A stretch of 64,000 nt of DNA from JANPCX01 sp966211815 (GCA_966211815.1 CBIHOD010000009.1:1-64000), one strand, 5' to 3'. Positions 17,123 to 27,988 are shown, numbered from the stretch's first letter. Numbers and translations are program-made. The notes: a model not told the origin generated them from the sequence alone.

Positions 17123-19072
17123 ATGCGGACGAACGCCATCTGGATTCAATGCCTTTTCGTGGCCGTGGCGGCCACCGGTTGCGGCGGCGGTGATTCGGGA
17201 GGGGCCAAAGACTCGGCGCCGGCCGCCGCGCCGGGCACCGCTCCCGCCGTCGCGGTGACGGTGACCGACACCACCACGGTCACCAACGAAATGGCACCGG
17301 CGCCGGCACCCGCCACGCCGGTGACCAACACCAACAAACCCCTGTTGCCCGGCTCGGTGACGGTGGCGCAAGGCCCCTCGCCGGCCCCGGCCAATTCGCC
17401 CGCGACTTCATCGCCGTCCCCGTCGCCAGCGCCCGGCACGGGGACCACGGCCAACCCGGCGCCCCCGCCCCCCGCCCCGGCCGCGCCGGTGTCGCAGCGG
17501 GATGCGGTCCGCCTGGCGGAGCAGGCCACCTTCGGCCCCACCGAAGCGCTCCTGGTGGACATCAAGTCCAAAGGCGTCGAAGGCTGGCTGGCCGAGCAGA
17601 TGTCCCTCAGCGGTTCGGCCTACACCGGCGGCGGTGGCGACGCCATCCACAAAGTCACGAACAAGACCGAAGGCTTCTGCGACATGGCCGCCAACGCCGG
17701 CAGCAACTGCTGGCGCGACAACTATTCGTCGATGCCGCTGCTGTGGAACTTCTATGCCAACGCGATGCAGCGGCCCGACCAGCTGCGCCAGCGGGTGGCT
17801 TTCGCGCTGCAGCAGATCGTGGTCATCAGCAACCTCGAAGTGGAGGGCACCTACGGCCTGCGCTACTACTACAACACGCTGCTGCAGAACGCCTTCGGCA
17901 ACTACCGCCAGGTGTTGAAGAAAGTGGCGCTGTCGCCGGTCATGGGCGACTACCTGAACAACGCGAACAACAACAAGGCGGCGCCCAACGAGAATTTCTC
18001 GCGCGAGCTGCTGCAGCTGTTCAGCATCGGCACCTGCGAGCTCAACCTCGACGGCAGCCTGAAGGGCGGCAACTGCATGCCCACCTACGACAACGAGGCG
18101 GTGCGCGAATACGCCTTCGCGCTCACCGGCTGGACCTACCCCGCCGGCGGCGCGTCGCCGTGGGGCTGCTACCCCACCGGCGCGAACTGCCGCTACTACG
18201 GCGGTGACATGGTGCCGGTCGAGCGCTACCACGACACCGCCGCGCGCAAGCTGCTGTCCGGCCAGAGCCTGGCCGCCGGACACACCACGCCGCAGGCCCT
18301 CGAGAAGGTGCTCGACAGCCTGATGCTGCACCCCAACATCGCGCCTTTCATCGGCAAGCAGCTGATCCAGCACCTGGTGTCGAGCAACCCGTCGCCCGCC
18401 TATGTGGCGCGCGTCTCCAACGCCTTCAACACCGGCCGGCACGGCGCTTTCGGCACCGGCCAGCCCGGCGACCTGGCGGCCACCGTCGCCGCGGTGCTGC
18501 TCGACGCGGAGGCCCGTGGCACCGCCACCACCGCGAACGCCGGCCGCCTGCGCGAACCGGTGCAGCTTTTCACCGGCGTGTTGCGCGCCCTGAACGGCCG
18601 CACCGACGGCGACGCGCTGGGCTACTGGTGGGGCGGCGACCTGAAGCAGATGGTCTTCCGGCCGCCTTCGGTCTTCAATTTCTACCCCCCGAACTACCCG
18701 GTGGCCGGCACCAGCCTGGTGGGGCCGCAGTTCGGCATCCACAGCGTCAATTCGGGGCTGCAGCGCCTGAATTTCCTGACCTATGCCATCGACTGGAACG
18801 GCTCCAACCCCGACGCCAACGTGCCGGGCGCCATCGGCACCAAGGTCGACCTCACCGCCTTCCTCGCCGACGCGCCCGACGCGGCCAAGCTGGTCGACCG
18901 CCTGTCGATGCTGGTGCTGGGCGAGCCGCTGCCCTCGGCTTCGCGCACCCAGGCCATCAACGCGGTGTCCTGGTGGACGTCGACCACCGACAAGACCAAC
19001 TGGCAATTGAACCGGGTCAAGGCCGCCGCCTACCTGGTGCTCGCTTCCCCCCAATACCAAGTCCCGCGCTGA
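17123..19072 (+). CDS. DUF1800 exported lipoprotein
   Basis: DUF1800 family protein of 649 aa; the biochemical activity is unknown. A short lipoprotein signal ends with lipobox VAATGC followed by GGGD. Residues ~25-130 form a Pro/Ala/Thr/Ser-rich linker that would span the cell envelope. The folded domain starts near residue 134 (DAVRLAEQATFGPT), the usual DUF1800 beginning. It continues with NENFSRELLQLFSIG and FALTGWTY, typical of the family, to near the C-terminus. The next gene, four bases on, encodes the DUF1501 partner that accompanies this family in many bacteria. The start was chosen because it gives the lipoprotein signal; earlier in-frame codons add unlikely sequence. Confidence 0.9.
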   Translation: MRTNAIWIQCLFVAVAATGCGGGDSGGAKDSAPAAAPGTAPAVAVTVTDTTTVTNEMAPAPAPATPVTNTNKPLLPGSVTVAQGPSPAPANSPATSSPSPSPAPGTGTTANPAPPPPAPAAPVSQRDAVRLAEQATFGPTEALLVDIKSKGVEGWLAEQMSLSGSAYTGGGGDAIHKVTNKTEGFCDMAANAGSNCWRDNYSSMPLLWNFYANAMQRPDQLRQRVAFALQQIVVISNLEVEGTYGLRYYYNTLLQNAFGNYRQVLKKVALSPVMGDYLNNANNNKAAPNENFSRELLQLFSIGTCELNLDGSLKGGNCMPTYDNEAVREYAFALTGWTYPAGGASPWGCYPTGANCRYYGGDMVPVERYHDTAARKLLSGQSLAAGHTTPQALEKVLDSLMLHPNIAPFIGKQLIQHLVSSNPSPAYVARVSNAFNTGRHGAFGTGQPGDLAATVAAVLLDAEARGTATTANAGRLREPVQLFTGVLRALNGRTDGDALGYWWGGDLKQMVFRPPSVFNFYPPNYPVAGTSLVGPQFGIHSVNSGLQRLNFLTYAIDWNGSNPDANVPGAIGTKVDLTAFLADAPDAAKLVDRLSMLVLGEPLPSASRTQAINAVSWWTSTTDKTNWQLNRVKAAAYLVLASPQYQVPR

Positions 19073-19076
19073 TTCG

Positions 19077-20540
19077 ATGAAGGCCGCCGCCATGTCCGAA
19101 CCCACCCAAGACCCGATCTCCGCGGCACGCGACCGCCGCGCCTTCCTGAAATCCGCCTCCACCCTGGCGGGCGCGCTCGGCCTGGGCAGCGCGGGCAACC
19201 TGCTGCTCGCCTCCGGCGCCGCCGCGCAGGGCGACTACCGCGCCCTCGTCTGCATCTTCCTCTACGGCGGCAACGACGGCATGAACACCGTCGTCCCCGC
19301 CGACTCGGCGCGCCACGCGCAGTACAGCGCGGTGCGCGCCGGCCTGGCCATCCCGCGCGCCGAACTCGTGGCGATGGACGGCCAGCTCGGCCTGCACCCC
19401 GCGCTGTCGGCGCTGTCGGCCGCCTGGGGCGCGGGGCAGCTCGCGCCGGTGGTCAACGTCGGCCCGCTGAACCAGCCGTTGACCAAGGCGCAGTACCAGG
19501 CCGCGCCGTCCAATTCGCCGCTGCGGCCCGACGGCCTGTTCTCGCACGCCGACCAGCAGATCCTCTGGGAGACCGGCACCACCAATTCCCTCGAACGCAC
19601 CGGCTGGGGCGGCCGCGCCTCGCAGCAGATCGCCACCACCAACCCGGTGATCTCGGTGGGCGGCACCGCCCGCTTCGGCACGACGGCCCTGACCTCGCCC
19701 CTGGTGCTGCCCGGCCCCGGCGCCACCTTCGGCGCCTACGGCCTGCAGGGCACCGACCTGAACTGGGCGCCCAACGCCGCGCGCAAGGCCGCGATCGACG
19801 CCATGTACAACGGCGCGCAGGACACCGCGTTGGCCGAGGCCTACGCCAAGACCCACCGAGACGCTTTCTCCGCGTCGGTGCGCCTGGGGCCGATCGTCAA
19901 GCGGCAGCCCGCCGACGCCGGCGGCTCGGCCGCGATCAACGCCGGATTCGCCAGCCTGATCGCCAACGGCAAGGTCACCACCAGCCTGGGCCAGCAGCTC
20001 TACCAGATCGCCAAGTTGATCGAGGGCCGGGCCACGGTCCAGGGCAACCGCCAGATCTTCTTCGCGCAGATCGGCGGCTTCGACACCCACGGCGACCAGG
20101 TGATCACCGGCTCGCCATCGCAAGGCGCCCACGCGCGGCGCCTGAAGGAACTCGGCGACGCGATGGCCGCCTTCAACGCCGCGATGAACCAGCTCGGCCT
20201 GGGCGGCTCGGTGACCACGTTCACGCAAAGCGATTTCGGCCGCACCTTCAAGCCCAACAGCAGCACCGGCACCGACCACGCCTGGGGCAGCCACCACCTG
20301 GTGATGGGCGGCGCGGTCAAGGGCGGCAAGAGCTACGGCACCTACCCCGAGCTGGTGCTCGGCGGGGTGAACGACGTCAGCAATTCCTCCACGTCCGAAG
20401 GGCGCTGGATCCCCACCACCTCGGTGGACCAGTACGCCGCCACGCTGCTGCGCTGGTGGGGCGTGGCCGACAGCCAGTTGAACGCGGTGCTGCCGAACCT
20501 GCCGAATTTCGGCGCGGCGCGCAACCTGGGTTTCGTCTGA
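19077..20540 (+). CDS. DUF1501 family Tat-exported protein
   Basis: DUF1501 protein of 487 aa in the alkaline-phosphatase/sulfatase-like superfamily; the substrate is unknown. It has a twin-arginine signal RRAFLKSASTLAGALGLG starting at residue 20, so it is exported folded, probably with a bound cofactor or metal. Core motifs include VCIFLYGGNDGMNTVVP after the signal and FAQIGGFDTHGDQ and FGRTF further on, consistent with metal-site residues. The C-terminus contains TDHAWGSHH, where family members place conserved His residues. Two start codons are possible (Met1 or Met6); the Tat motif is intact with either. It forms an operon with the DUF1800 gene and probably works as a pair with it. Confidence 0.9.
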   Translation: MKAAAMSEPTQDPISAARDRRAFLKSASTLAGALGLGSAGNLLLASGAAAQGDYRALVCIFLYGGNDGMNTVVPADSARHAQYSAVRAGLAIPRAELVAMDGQLGLHPALSALSAAWGAGQLAPVVNVGPLNQPLTKAQYQAAPSNSPLRPDGLFSHADQQILWETGTTNSLERTGWGGRASQQIATTNPVISVGGTARFGTTALTSPLVLPGPGATFGAYGLQGTDLNWAPNAARKAAIDAMYNGAQDTALAEAYAKTHRDAFSASVRLGPIVKRQPADAGGSAAINAGFASLIANGKVTTSLGQQLYQIAKLIEGRATVQGNRQIFFAQIGGFDTHGDQVITGSPSQGAHARRLKELGDAMAAFNAAMNQLGLGGSVTTFTQSDFGRTFKPNSSTGTDHAWGSHHLVMGGAVKGGKSYGTYPELVLGGVNDVSNSSTSEGRWIPTTSVDQYAATLLRWWGVADSQLNAVLPNLPNFGAARNLGFV

Positions 20541-21068
20541 CGCGACTTCGGCGGGCGAACCAGCGGCAAACGATCACAAGGGGAGCGTTGGGAGAGCGTG
20601 AGAGAAGCACCGCGGCTGGGGAAGCCGCTGCAAGGGAGGGAGATGATGAAGAGTCGACGTGCCCGGGGCACCGATCGACCACCTCTTGCAGCGGTGGCCC
20701 CAGCCGCGTGACTTCCCGGCGGATCCAAGGCCTTGATTCCTTCGGCGGGCCGTCCATGATGGGCGTGCCGGCCTGTGACCGCATGCGGGCGGACGTCTCT
20801 TCGATCCGTTCGTCCTGGGCCTGTCGAAGGGCCCGCGTCAATTCAGTTGGCGAAGCCTGGGTGGTTCGCAGGAAAGGCTTCGACAAGCTTGTCCTGAGCC
20901 TGTCGAAGGGCGCAGCCCGAAAGGTTTGGGCGTGCGCCTGTTGCCTGTTCTTTCTCCGTTCGCCCTGAGCCTGTCAAAGGGTCCATGCCACCTCAGTGTG
21001 TCGAAGCTTGGGTGGTTGGCAATGAAAGGCTTCGACAAGCCTGTCCTGAGCCTGTCGAAAGACCCGGC
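20541..21068. other. 528-bp non-coding interval with REP-like repeats
   Basis: No gene. The left part (20541-20800) shows nothing recognisable beyond short GC palindromes. The right part holds the tandem REP-like modules described separately. The flanking genes, the DUF1501 gene and glpK, converge. Confidence 0.6.
20807..21061 (+). repeat. two tandem REP-like modules, period 150 bp
   Basis: A ~105-nt module at 20807-20911 recurs at 20957-21061, exactly 150 bases further on. Each starts with CGTTCG(T/C)CCTG(G/A)GCCTGTC, passes through a GGGTGGTT-containing middle and ends with GGCTTCGACAAG.CTGTCCTGAGCC-type palindromes. Pairwise identity is roughly 80%. The palindromic core TTCGACAAG...CTTGTCGAA type recurs at 24397-24469. 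Confidence 0.75.
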
Positions 21069-22631
<1,563 letters not shown>

Positions 22632-22739
22632 GGCCGATTGTTCGCCGCCGCCGCCCGCGTGCCAAGCCCCGATGGGCCTGCCGCACCCAGGGGCATTCCC
22701 GCAATCCGCGCCGGGCGCTTACGGTCAGAATCGGCCACC

Positions 22740-24326
22740 ATGGCCGCCGCCGACGCCCGCCCCGACCCTGAGACCGCCAACCGCTGCGACGTCCTTGTCG
22801 TCGGCGGCGGCATCAACGGCGCCAGCATCGCCCGCGACCTCGCCGGGCGCGGCTTGAAGGTGCTGCTGTGCGAACGCGACGACCTGGCGCAGCACACTTC
22901 GTCCAACAGCACCAAGCTCATCCACGGCGGCCTGCGCTACCTGGAACACCGCGAATTCCGGCTGGTGCGCAAGGCGCTGGGCGAACGCGAGGTGTTGCTC
23001 AAGAGCGCCCCCCACATCATGTGGCCGCTGCGTTTCGTGATGCCGCACGACGAGGGCATGCGGCCGGCTTGGCTGATCCGGCTCGGGCTCTTCCTGTACG
23101 ACCACCTGGCCCGCCGCGAGGTCCTGCCCGGCTCGCACGGCGTCGACCTGCGCCGCCACCCGGCCGGCGCGCCGCTGAAAGACCGCTACACCCGCGGCTT
23201 CGTCTATTCGGACGGCTGGGTCGACGACGCCCGCTTCGTCGTGCTCAACGCCGTCGACGCCCGCGAGCGCGGCGCCGAAGTGCTGACGCGATGGTCGTGC
23301 GAGCGCGCCGATCGCGGCGCGCGGCAGTGGACGGCCCACCTCGCCGGCGGCCCCGACGGCCGACGGACGCGCCAGGTGCAGGCCCGCGCGCTGGTCAACG
23401 CGGCCGGGCCCTGGGCTGCGCAGTTCCTGAACGAGCGCTGCCTCGACGCGCGGCAGGCGGCACCGCCGGCACAGCGCCGGCTGCGGCTGGTCAAGGGGAG
23501 CCACATCGTCGTGCGCCAGCGCTTCGACCACGGCCACGCCTACATCTTCCAGAACCCCGACCGGCGCATCATCTTCGCCATCCCCTACGAGCGCGACTTC
23601 ACGCTGATCGGCACCACCGACGTCGAGCACCTCGGGCCACCGGGCGATCTGCGGGTCGACGAGGCCGAGGTGGCCTACCTCTGCGAGCAGGCCAGCCGCT
23701 ATTTCGCCGAACCCGTGCGGCCCGAAGACGTGGTGTGGCGCTACAGCGGCGTGCGCCCGCTGCTGGACGACGCGTCGGGCCGTCCCAGCGAGATCACCCG
23801 CGACTACGCGCTGGAGATGGACGACCGCGGCGGCGCGCCGCTGCTGTCGATCTGGGGCGGGAAGATCACCACCTGCCGCAAGCTCGCCGAAGAGGCCTCC
23901 GACCTGCTCGCCGCCGCCCTGGGCGCCACCGGCCCCGCATGGACCCGGGGCGCGCCGCTGCCCGGCGGCGACTTGACCGGCCTGATCGGCGCTCCCCAGC
24001 GGCCCGACACCGACTTCGCGCGTTTAGAGCAGGCCCTGGCGCGCAAGCACCCGGGCCTGCCGGGCCCGTTGCTTCACCGCCTCGCGCGGGCCTACGGCTC
24101 GCGGGTCGACCGGTTGATCGAAGAGGGCGGCGGCCTGGGGGCCGCGGTCGCGGGCGACCTGCACGAGGCCGAGCTGCTCTACCTCTACCGGCATGAATGG
24201 GCGCGCTGCGCCGACGACGTGCTCTGGCGGCGCGGCAAGCTGGGGTTGCACTTTGATGCGGACCAGCGGGCGGCGGTCGCCGACTGGTGCCGGTCGCATT
24301 GGGGGAAAGGCGTTTCGGCTTCCTGA
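22740..24326 (+). CDS. glpD: aerobic glycerol-3-phosphate dehydrogenase
   Basis: FAD-dependent enzyme of 528 aa that oxidises glycerol 3-phosphate to dihydroxyacetone phosphate and passes electrons to the quinone pool at the inner membrane. The dinucleotide-binding motif GGGINGASIARDLAGRG lies at about residues 22-38. The family motifs SSNSTKLIHGGLRYLE, FIFAIPYE-type (RRIIFAIPYERDF) and SIWGGKITTCRKLAE are present. The C-terminal helical domain is typical of GlpD. The ATG lies directly before the conserved start; the open frame upstream of it is the antisense of glpK. Divergent from glpK. Confidence 0.96.
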   Translation: MAAADARPDPETANRCDVLVVGGGINGASIARDLAGRGLKVLLCERDDLAQHTSSNSTKLIHGGLRYLEHREFRLVRKALGEREVLLKSAPHIMWPLRFVMPHDEGMRPAWLIRLGLFLYDHLARREVLPGSHGVDLRRHPAGAPLKDRYTRGFVYSDGWVDDARFVVLNAVDARERGAEVLTRWSCERADRGARQWTAHLAGGPDGRRTRQVQARALVNAAGPWAAQFLNERCLDARQAAPPAQRRLRLVKGSHIVVRQRFDHGHAYIFQNPDRRIIFAIPYERDFTLIGTTDVEHLGPPGDLRVDEAEVAYLCEQASRYFAEPVRPEDVVWRYSGVRPLLDDASGRPSEITRDYALEMDDRGGAPLLSIWGGKITTCRKLAEEASDLLAAALGATGPAWTRGAPLPGGDLTGLIGAPQRPDTDFARLEQALARKHPGLPGPLLHRLARAYGSRVDRLIEEGGGLGAAVAGDLHEAELLYLYRHEWARCADDVLWRRGKLGLHFDADQRAAVADWCRSHWGKGVSAS

Positions 24327-24396
24327 CGCCCCGGCTGTCGGAGGACCAACCCGTCCGGCCCGGAATAAGTTCCTGCAGCATTGGTCAACCTTTTAC

Positions 24397-24469
24397 CGTT
24401 CGGGCTGAGCCCTTCGACAAGCTCAGGGTGAACGTAGAAGGGGCGCCCTGAGCTTGTCGAAGGGCCCAC
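24397..24469. repeat. pair of REP-like palindromes between glpD and proA
   Basis: CGTTCGGGCTGAGC pairs with GCTCAGGGTGAACG around CCTTCGACAA. Immediately after it, GCCCTGAGCTTGTCGAAGGGC repeats the same core in the opposite orientation. This is the same family as the modules at 20807-21061. It sits 55 bases before proA, so it could affect readthrough from glpD. Confidence 0.7.
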
Positions 24470-24523
24470 GTCACCGCTGCCCCCAGCGCGGCAGGACAAG
24501 CGGCCTTTTGGGACAATCGGAGG

Positions 24524-25804
24524 ATGAGCACCACAGACCTCCAAGAATCGATCGCCCGCATGGGCGCCGCCGCCCGCGCCGCCAGCCGGCTGATGGCCGC
24601 CGCGCCCACCGCCGCGAAGGACCGCGCACTCGTCGCGCTGGCGCGCCTGCTGCGCGAGCCGGCCGATGCGCTGCAAGCCGCCAACGCCCGCGACATCGAC
24701 GCCGCCCAGGCCGCGGGCCTGGCCGTGCCGATGGTCGACCGGCTGCGCCTGACCGACAAGGTGGTGGCCACCGTGGCCGAAGGCTGCGAGCAGATCGCCG
24801 CCATGCCCGACCCCGTCGGCGAGGTCACCAACCTGCGCCGCCGCCCCACCGGCATCAGCGTGGGCCAGATGCGGGTGCCGATCGGCGTGTTCGGCATGAT
24901 CTACGAGAGCCGGCCCAACGTGACGATCGAAGCCGCGTCGCTGGCCATCAAGAGCGGCAACGCCTGCATCCTGCGCGGCGGCTCTGAGGCCATTCATTCC
25001 AACCTCGCGCTTTGGAAGCTGGTGCAGGCGGCGCTGGTCGAAGCCGGCCTGCCGGCCGACGCGGTGCAGCTCGTGCAGACCACCGACCGCGCCGCGGTCG
25101 GCCACCTGATCGCTTCGCCCGAGGCGGTCGACGTCATCATCCCGCGCGGCGGCAAGGGCCTGATCGAACGCATCAGCCGCGAGGCCCGGGTGCCGGTGAT
25201 CAAGCACCTGGACGGCAATTGCCACGTCTACGTCGATGCCCAGGTCGACCTGGCCCTGGCGCTGCGCGTCACCGACAACGCCAAGACGCAGAAGTACAGC
25301 CCGTGCAACGCGGCCGAGTCGCTGCTGGTTCACGCGGCCGCCGCGCCGCGCTTCCTGCCCGAGATCGGCGCGGTGTTCGCGGCCAAGGGCGTCGAGATGC
25401 GCGTCGACGCCGCGGCGCGCGCGCTGCTCGATGGCGTGCCCGGCGCGAAGCTCGTCGACGCCACCGAGCAGGACTGGTCCGAGGAATACCTCGCGCCCGT
25501 CATCAGCGTCAAAGTGGTGTCCAGCCTGGACGAAGCCATCGCCCACATCAACCGCTACGGCTCGCACCACACCGACGCCATCCTGACCGAGCACCACCCC
25601 AGCGCGATGCGCTTCCTGCGCGAGGTCGATTCGGCCAGCGTGATGGTCAACGCCAGTACCCGCTTCGCCGACGGCTTCGAATACGGGCTGGGCGCCGAGA
25701 TCGGCATCAGCACCGACAAATTCCACGCCCGCGGTCCGGTGGGGCTGGAAGGCCTCACCTCGATGAAGTGGGTGGTGCTGGGTCAGGGCGAAGTGCGGGG
25801 TTGA
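24524..25804 (+). CDS. proA: gamma-glutamyl phosphate reductase
   Basis: Proline biosynthesis enzyme of 426 aa, reducing gamma-glutamyl phosphate to glutamate semialdehyde with NADPH. It belongs to the aldehyde-dehydrogenase superfamily. The catalytic Cys261 lies in KYSPCNAAESLLVH. The motifs VPIGVFGMIYESRPNVT and EYGLGAEIGISTDKFHARGPVGL are intact, and length is normal. No proB is adjacent; in many Burkholderiales proB is linked to obg instead, so this separation is expected. It ends 15 bases from the stop of the convergent ArsR-type gene. Confidence 0.97.
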   Translation: MSTTDLQESIARMGAAARAASRLMAAAPTAAKDRALVALARLLREPADALQAANARDIDAAQAAGLAVPMVDRLRLTDKVVATVAEGCEQIAAMPDPVGEVTNLRRRPTGISVGQMRVPIGVFGMIYESRPNVTIEAASLAIKSGNACILRGGSEAIHSNLALWKLVQAALVEAGLPADAVQLVQTTDRAAVGHLIASPEAVDVIIPRGGKGLIERISREARVPVIKHLDGNCHVYVDAQVDLALALRVTDNAKTQKYSPCNAAESLLVHAAAAPRFLPEIGAVFAAKGVEMRVDAAARALLDGVPGAKLVDATEQDWSEEYLAPVISVKVVSSLDEAIAHINRYGSHHTDAILTEHHPSAMRFLREVDSASVMVNASTRFADGFEYGLGAEIGISTDKFHARGPVGLEGLTSMKWVVLGQGEVRG

Positions 25805-25819
25805 CCCGGCCGCCGCCGG

Positions 25820-26509
25820 TCAGGCCGGCGACCGCGGCGCCAGCCAGGGCGCCAGCGCGGCCCGGCCTTTCGCGGTGATGTCCAGCGCCCGGCTGTCCGG
25901 CACGCGACGCCACCATCCTTCCGCCAAGCCGTGGTCGAGCAGGGCCTTGGCCAGGCTGCCGGCCAGGTGGTCGAAGCGTTCCGACCAGTCCAGGCAGGGA
26001 TAGGCCATCCGCGCCGAACCCGCCGCGGGCAGCGGCACGCCCAGCGCCCGCAATTCGCCGCGGCCGGCGTCCGACAGCGCGAAGCACCCGTCGCCCCGTG
26101 CCAGCAGCGTGCCGCGGGCCTGCATGCCGCGCAGCAGCGCGACGCCGAATTCGCCGGCGATGTGGCCGTAACAGGTGCGCGCGGCCTTCAGCGGCTTGTA
26201 GTCGCCGTGGTTCCAGCGTTCCTGGTGCCTGCCGCGTTCGGCGGCGACGGACAACGCCTCCAGCGCATGGGCGATGTCGGCGTCGGCCAACCGGTAGTAG
26301 CGGTGCCGGCCCTGCGTGCGCACCGCCACCAGCCCATGCTCGGCGAGCTTCGCCAGGTGGCTGCTGGCGGTCGGTGCCGCCACGCCGGCGCAAGCCGCGA
26401 GTTCACCGGCCGTCAGGCACTGCCCACCCATCAGGGCCGCCAGCATGCGGGCCCGGGTCGGGTCGCCGATCATCGCGGCGATGATGGAAAAGCGGGGCTC
26501 CGGGCTCAT
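25820..26509 (-). CDS. ArsR-family transcriptional regulator with C-terminal extension
   Basis: Winged-helix regulator of 229 aa, twice the length of a minimal ArsR protein. The N-terminal ~95 residues are the DNA-binding domain (DPTRARMLAALMGG, then ELAACAGVAAPTASSHLAKL, then a beta-wing GRHRYYRL). The remaining ~130 residues form a second domain with Cys in RTCYGH and YPCLDWSER, which could sense a thiol-reactive signal or metal; this is a guess from spacing only. The ATG begins one base after the stop of the TauE-type gene, so translation is coupled. It probably regulates that exporter operon. Confidence 0.85.
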   Translation of the reverse strand: MSPEPRFSIIAAMIGDPTRARMLAALMGGQCLTAGELAACAGVAAPTASSHLAKLAEHGLVAVRTQGRHRYYRLADADIAHALEALSVAAERGRHQERWNHGDYKPLKAARTCYGHIAGEFGVALLRGMQARGTLLARGDGCFALSDAGRGELRALGVPLPAAGSARMAYPCLDWSERFDHLAGSLAKALLDHGLAEGWWRRVPDSRALDITAKGRAALAPWLAPRSPA

Positions 26510-26510
26510 T

Positions 26511-27302
26511 TCAGGGGCTGATCAGCGGCACGATGCCGCGCCCGCAAAGATACACGCCCAGGCTGAGCAGTCCCCACAGGAAAACACGCTTGAACGCGGC
26601 CGGTTGCAACCGCCGCCGCAGGCGCTGGCCCAGCCACATGCCGAGCAGCGCGGGCGCCAGCGCCAGCAGCGACAACCCCACCGTGCCTGCGGGCAGGGCG
26701 CCGCCGTGTGACAGCGCCGCCGCCAGCGCCAGCGTCGAGACGAGGAAGGACAGGCCCAGCGCCTGCACCAGCTCGTCCTTCTCCAGGTCCAGCGCCTGCA
26801 GGTAGGGCACCGCGGGCATCACGAACACGCCGGTGGCGGCGGTGACCAGGCCTGTGCCCAGGCCCACCGGCAGCGCCCAGCCGCGCGCCTGCGCGGGCGA
26901 CAGCCGCCAGGACACCGACGCCAGCCCCATCGCCGCGTAGGCCATCAGCGCCACGCCCAGGCCGAGGGTGCTCCAGGGTGTCGGCTCGCCGGTCATCCAG
27001 CCTGCGCCGGCGGCGATGCCGGCGCACAGCGCGGCCTGCATCGGCAGCAGCCGGCGGGCCAGCGCCAGCCAGCCGGGCCGCGCGGCGATCTGCCAGACAT
27101 TGGTCAGCAGCGACGGCGCCACCAGCAGGGCGGCCGCCTGAGCCGGCGGCATCGCCACCGACAGCAAGCCCATGACCACGGTCGGCAGGCCCAGGCCGAT
27201 CACGCCTTTGACGAAGCCGCCGAGCAGGAAGACGGCGCCGGCCGAAGCCATGGCCGCGAACAGCCAGGCCGACGGGGGATGGGTGGGGAGAAATTCAGTC
27301 AT
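26511..27302 (-). CDS. TauE/SafE family membrane transporter
   Basis: Inner-membrane protein of 263 aa with about eight hydrophobic helices and the family pattern FVKGVIGLGLPTV near the N-terminus, with its second-half counterpart TGLVTAATGVFVMPAVPYL. TauE/SafE proteins export sulfite, sulfoacetate or other organosulfur anions. It is cotranscribed with the ArsR-type regulator, whose start lies one base beyond its stop. ATG at 27302 was preferred because family homology begins there; a further upstream Met would add 17 polar residues. The transported anion is not known. Confidence 0.88.
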   Translation of the reverse strand: MTEFLPTHPPSAWLFAAMASAGAVFLLGGFVKGVIGLGLPTVVMGLLSVAMPPAQAAALLVAPSLLTNVWQIAARPGWLALARRLLPMQAALCAGIAAGAGWMTGEPTPWSTLGLGVALMAYAAMGLASVSWRLSPAQARGWALPVGLGTGLVTAATGVFVMPAVPYLQALDLEKDELVQALGLSFLVSTLALAAALSHGGALPAGTVGLSLLALAPALLGMWLGQRLRRRLQPAAFKRVFLWGLLSLGVYLCGRGIVPLISP

Positions 27303-27409
27303 GCGGCGCTCCGGGAAGGCGGGTTTCAGGGAAGATTCCATGATGTCCGGCACAACTTGTTAATGCTTCGCCGCGTGTCGAAAGGTCACTTGCCGTAGAG
27401 TCCTGGGGC

Positions 27410-27988
27410 ATGACGACGACACAAGTTGTTTCAGCGTTGCTCGCTGCCACGCTGCTCTTCTGGGGTGTGGGCGCCTACAACCGCCTGGTGCGGCTGCGCG
27501 GCGAGATCCACCAGAGGTTCGGCGCGGTGTTCGACCAGCTGACGCAGCGCGACGAGCTGCTGTTGCGCTGGACCGAGGCGATGGCGCCCTGGCTCGGCCA
27601 CGACCCCCAGACGCTGGACGCGCTGAACGCGGCCTGCCGTTCGGTGCAGGAAGCGGCGGCCGAAGTGGCGTTGCGGCCCAGCGACGCCAGGACGGTGGCC
27701 GACTTGCGCGCGGCCGAGGACGCCCTGGCCGCGGCGCGCGCCCGCGCGCTGGCCGACATGCCGGCGCAGGTCGACCGCATCCTGCCCACGGCCGGCGCGC
27801 TCGGCGGCGCCGACGGGAGCCTGGCCATGCCGGTGCTCACCGAACAGCTCACCGCCGCGGGCGGCACCTTGCTGCTGGCGCGGCAGCAGTTCAACGAAGC
27901 GGTGCAGGGCTACAACGACGCGGCCGCGCAGTTCCCGACCTGGATCATGGCCGGGCTGTTCCAATTCCGCGCGGCCGGCATGCTGTGA
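27410..27988 (+). CDS. LemA family protein
   Basis: LemA-like protein of 192 aa. A single N-terminal membrane helix (residues ~5-22) is followed by a helical-bundle domain. Family signatures are YNRLVRLRGEI just after the helix, and ARQQFNEAVQGYNDAAAQFP near the C-terminus, where LemA proteins have AR..YN..V..YN. The topology would place the bundle outside the cytoplasm. Function is poorly defined in the family; some members accompany membrane proteases such as HtpX, but none lies nearby. It is divergent from the TauE-type gene and followed by a convergent gene. Confidence 0.82.
   Translation: MTTTQVVSALLAATLLFWGVGAYNRLVRLRGEIHQRFGAVFDQLTQRDELLLRWTEAMAPWLGHDPQTLDALNAACRSVQEAAAEVALRPSDARTVADLRAAEDALAAARARALADMPAQVDRILPTAGALGGADGSLAMPVLTEQLTAAGGTLLLARQQFNEAVQGYNDAAAQFPTWIMAGLFQFRAAGML

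Noticed and set aside
20807..21061. possible CRISPR array
   Set aside because: Only two repeats, imperfect, with palindromic REP-type cores and a single non-repeated interval. No cas genes.
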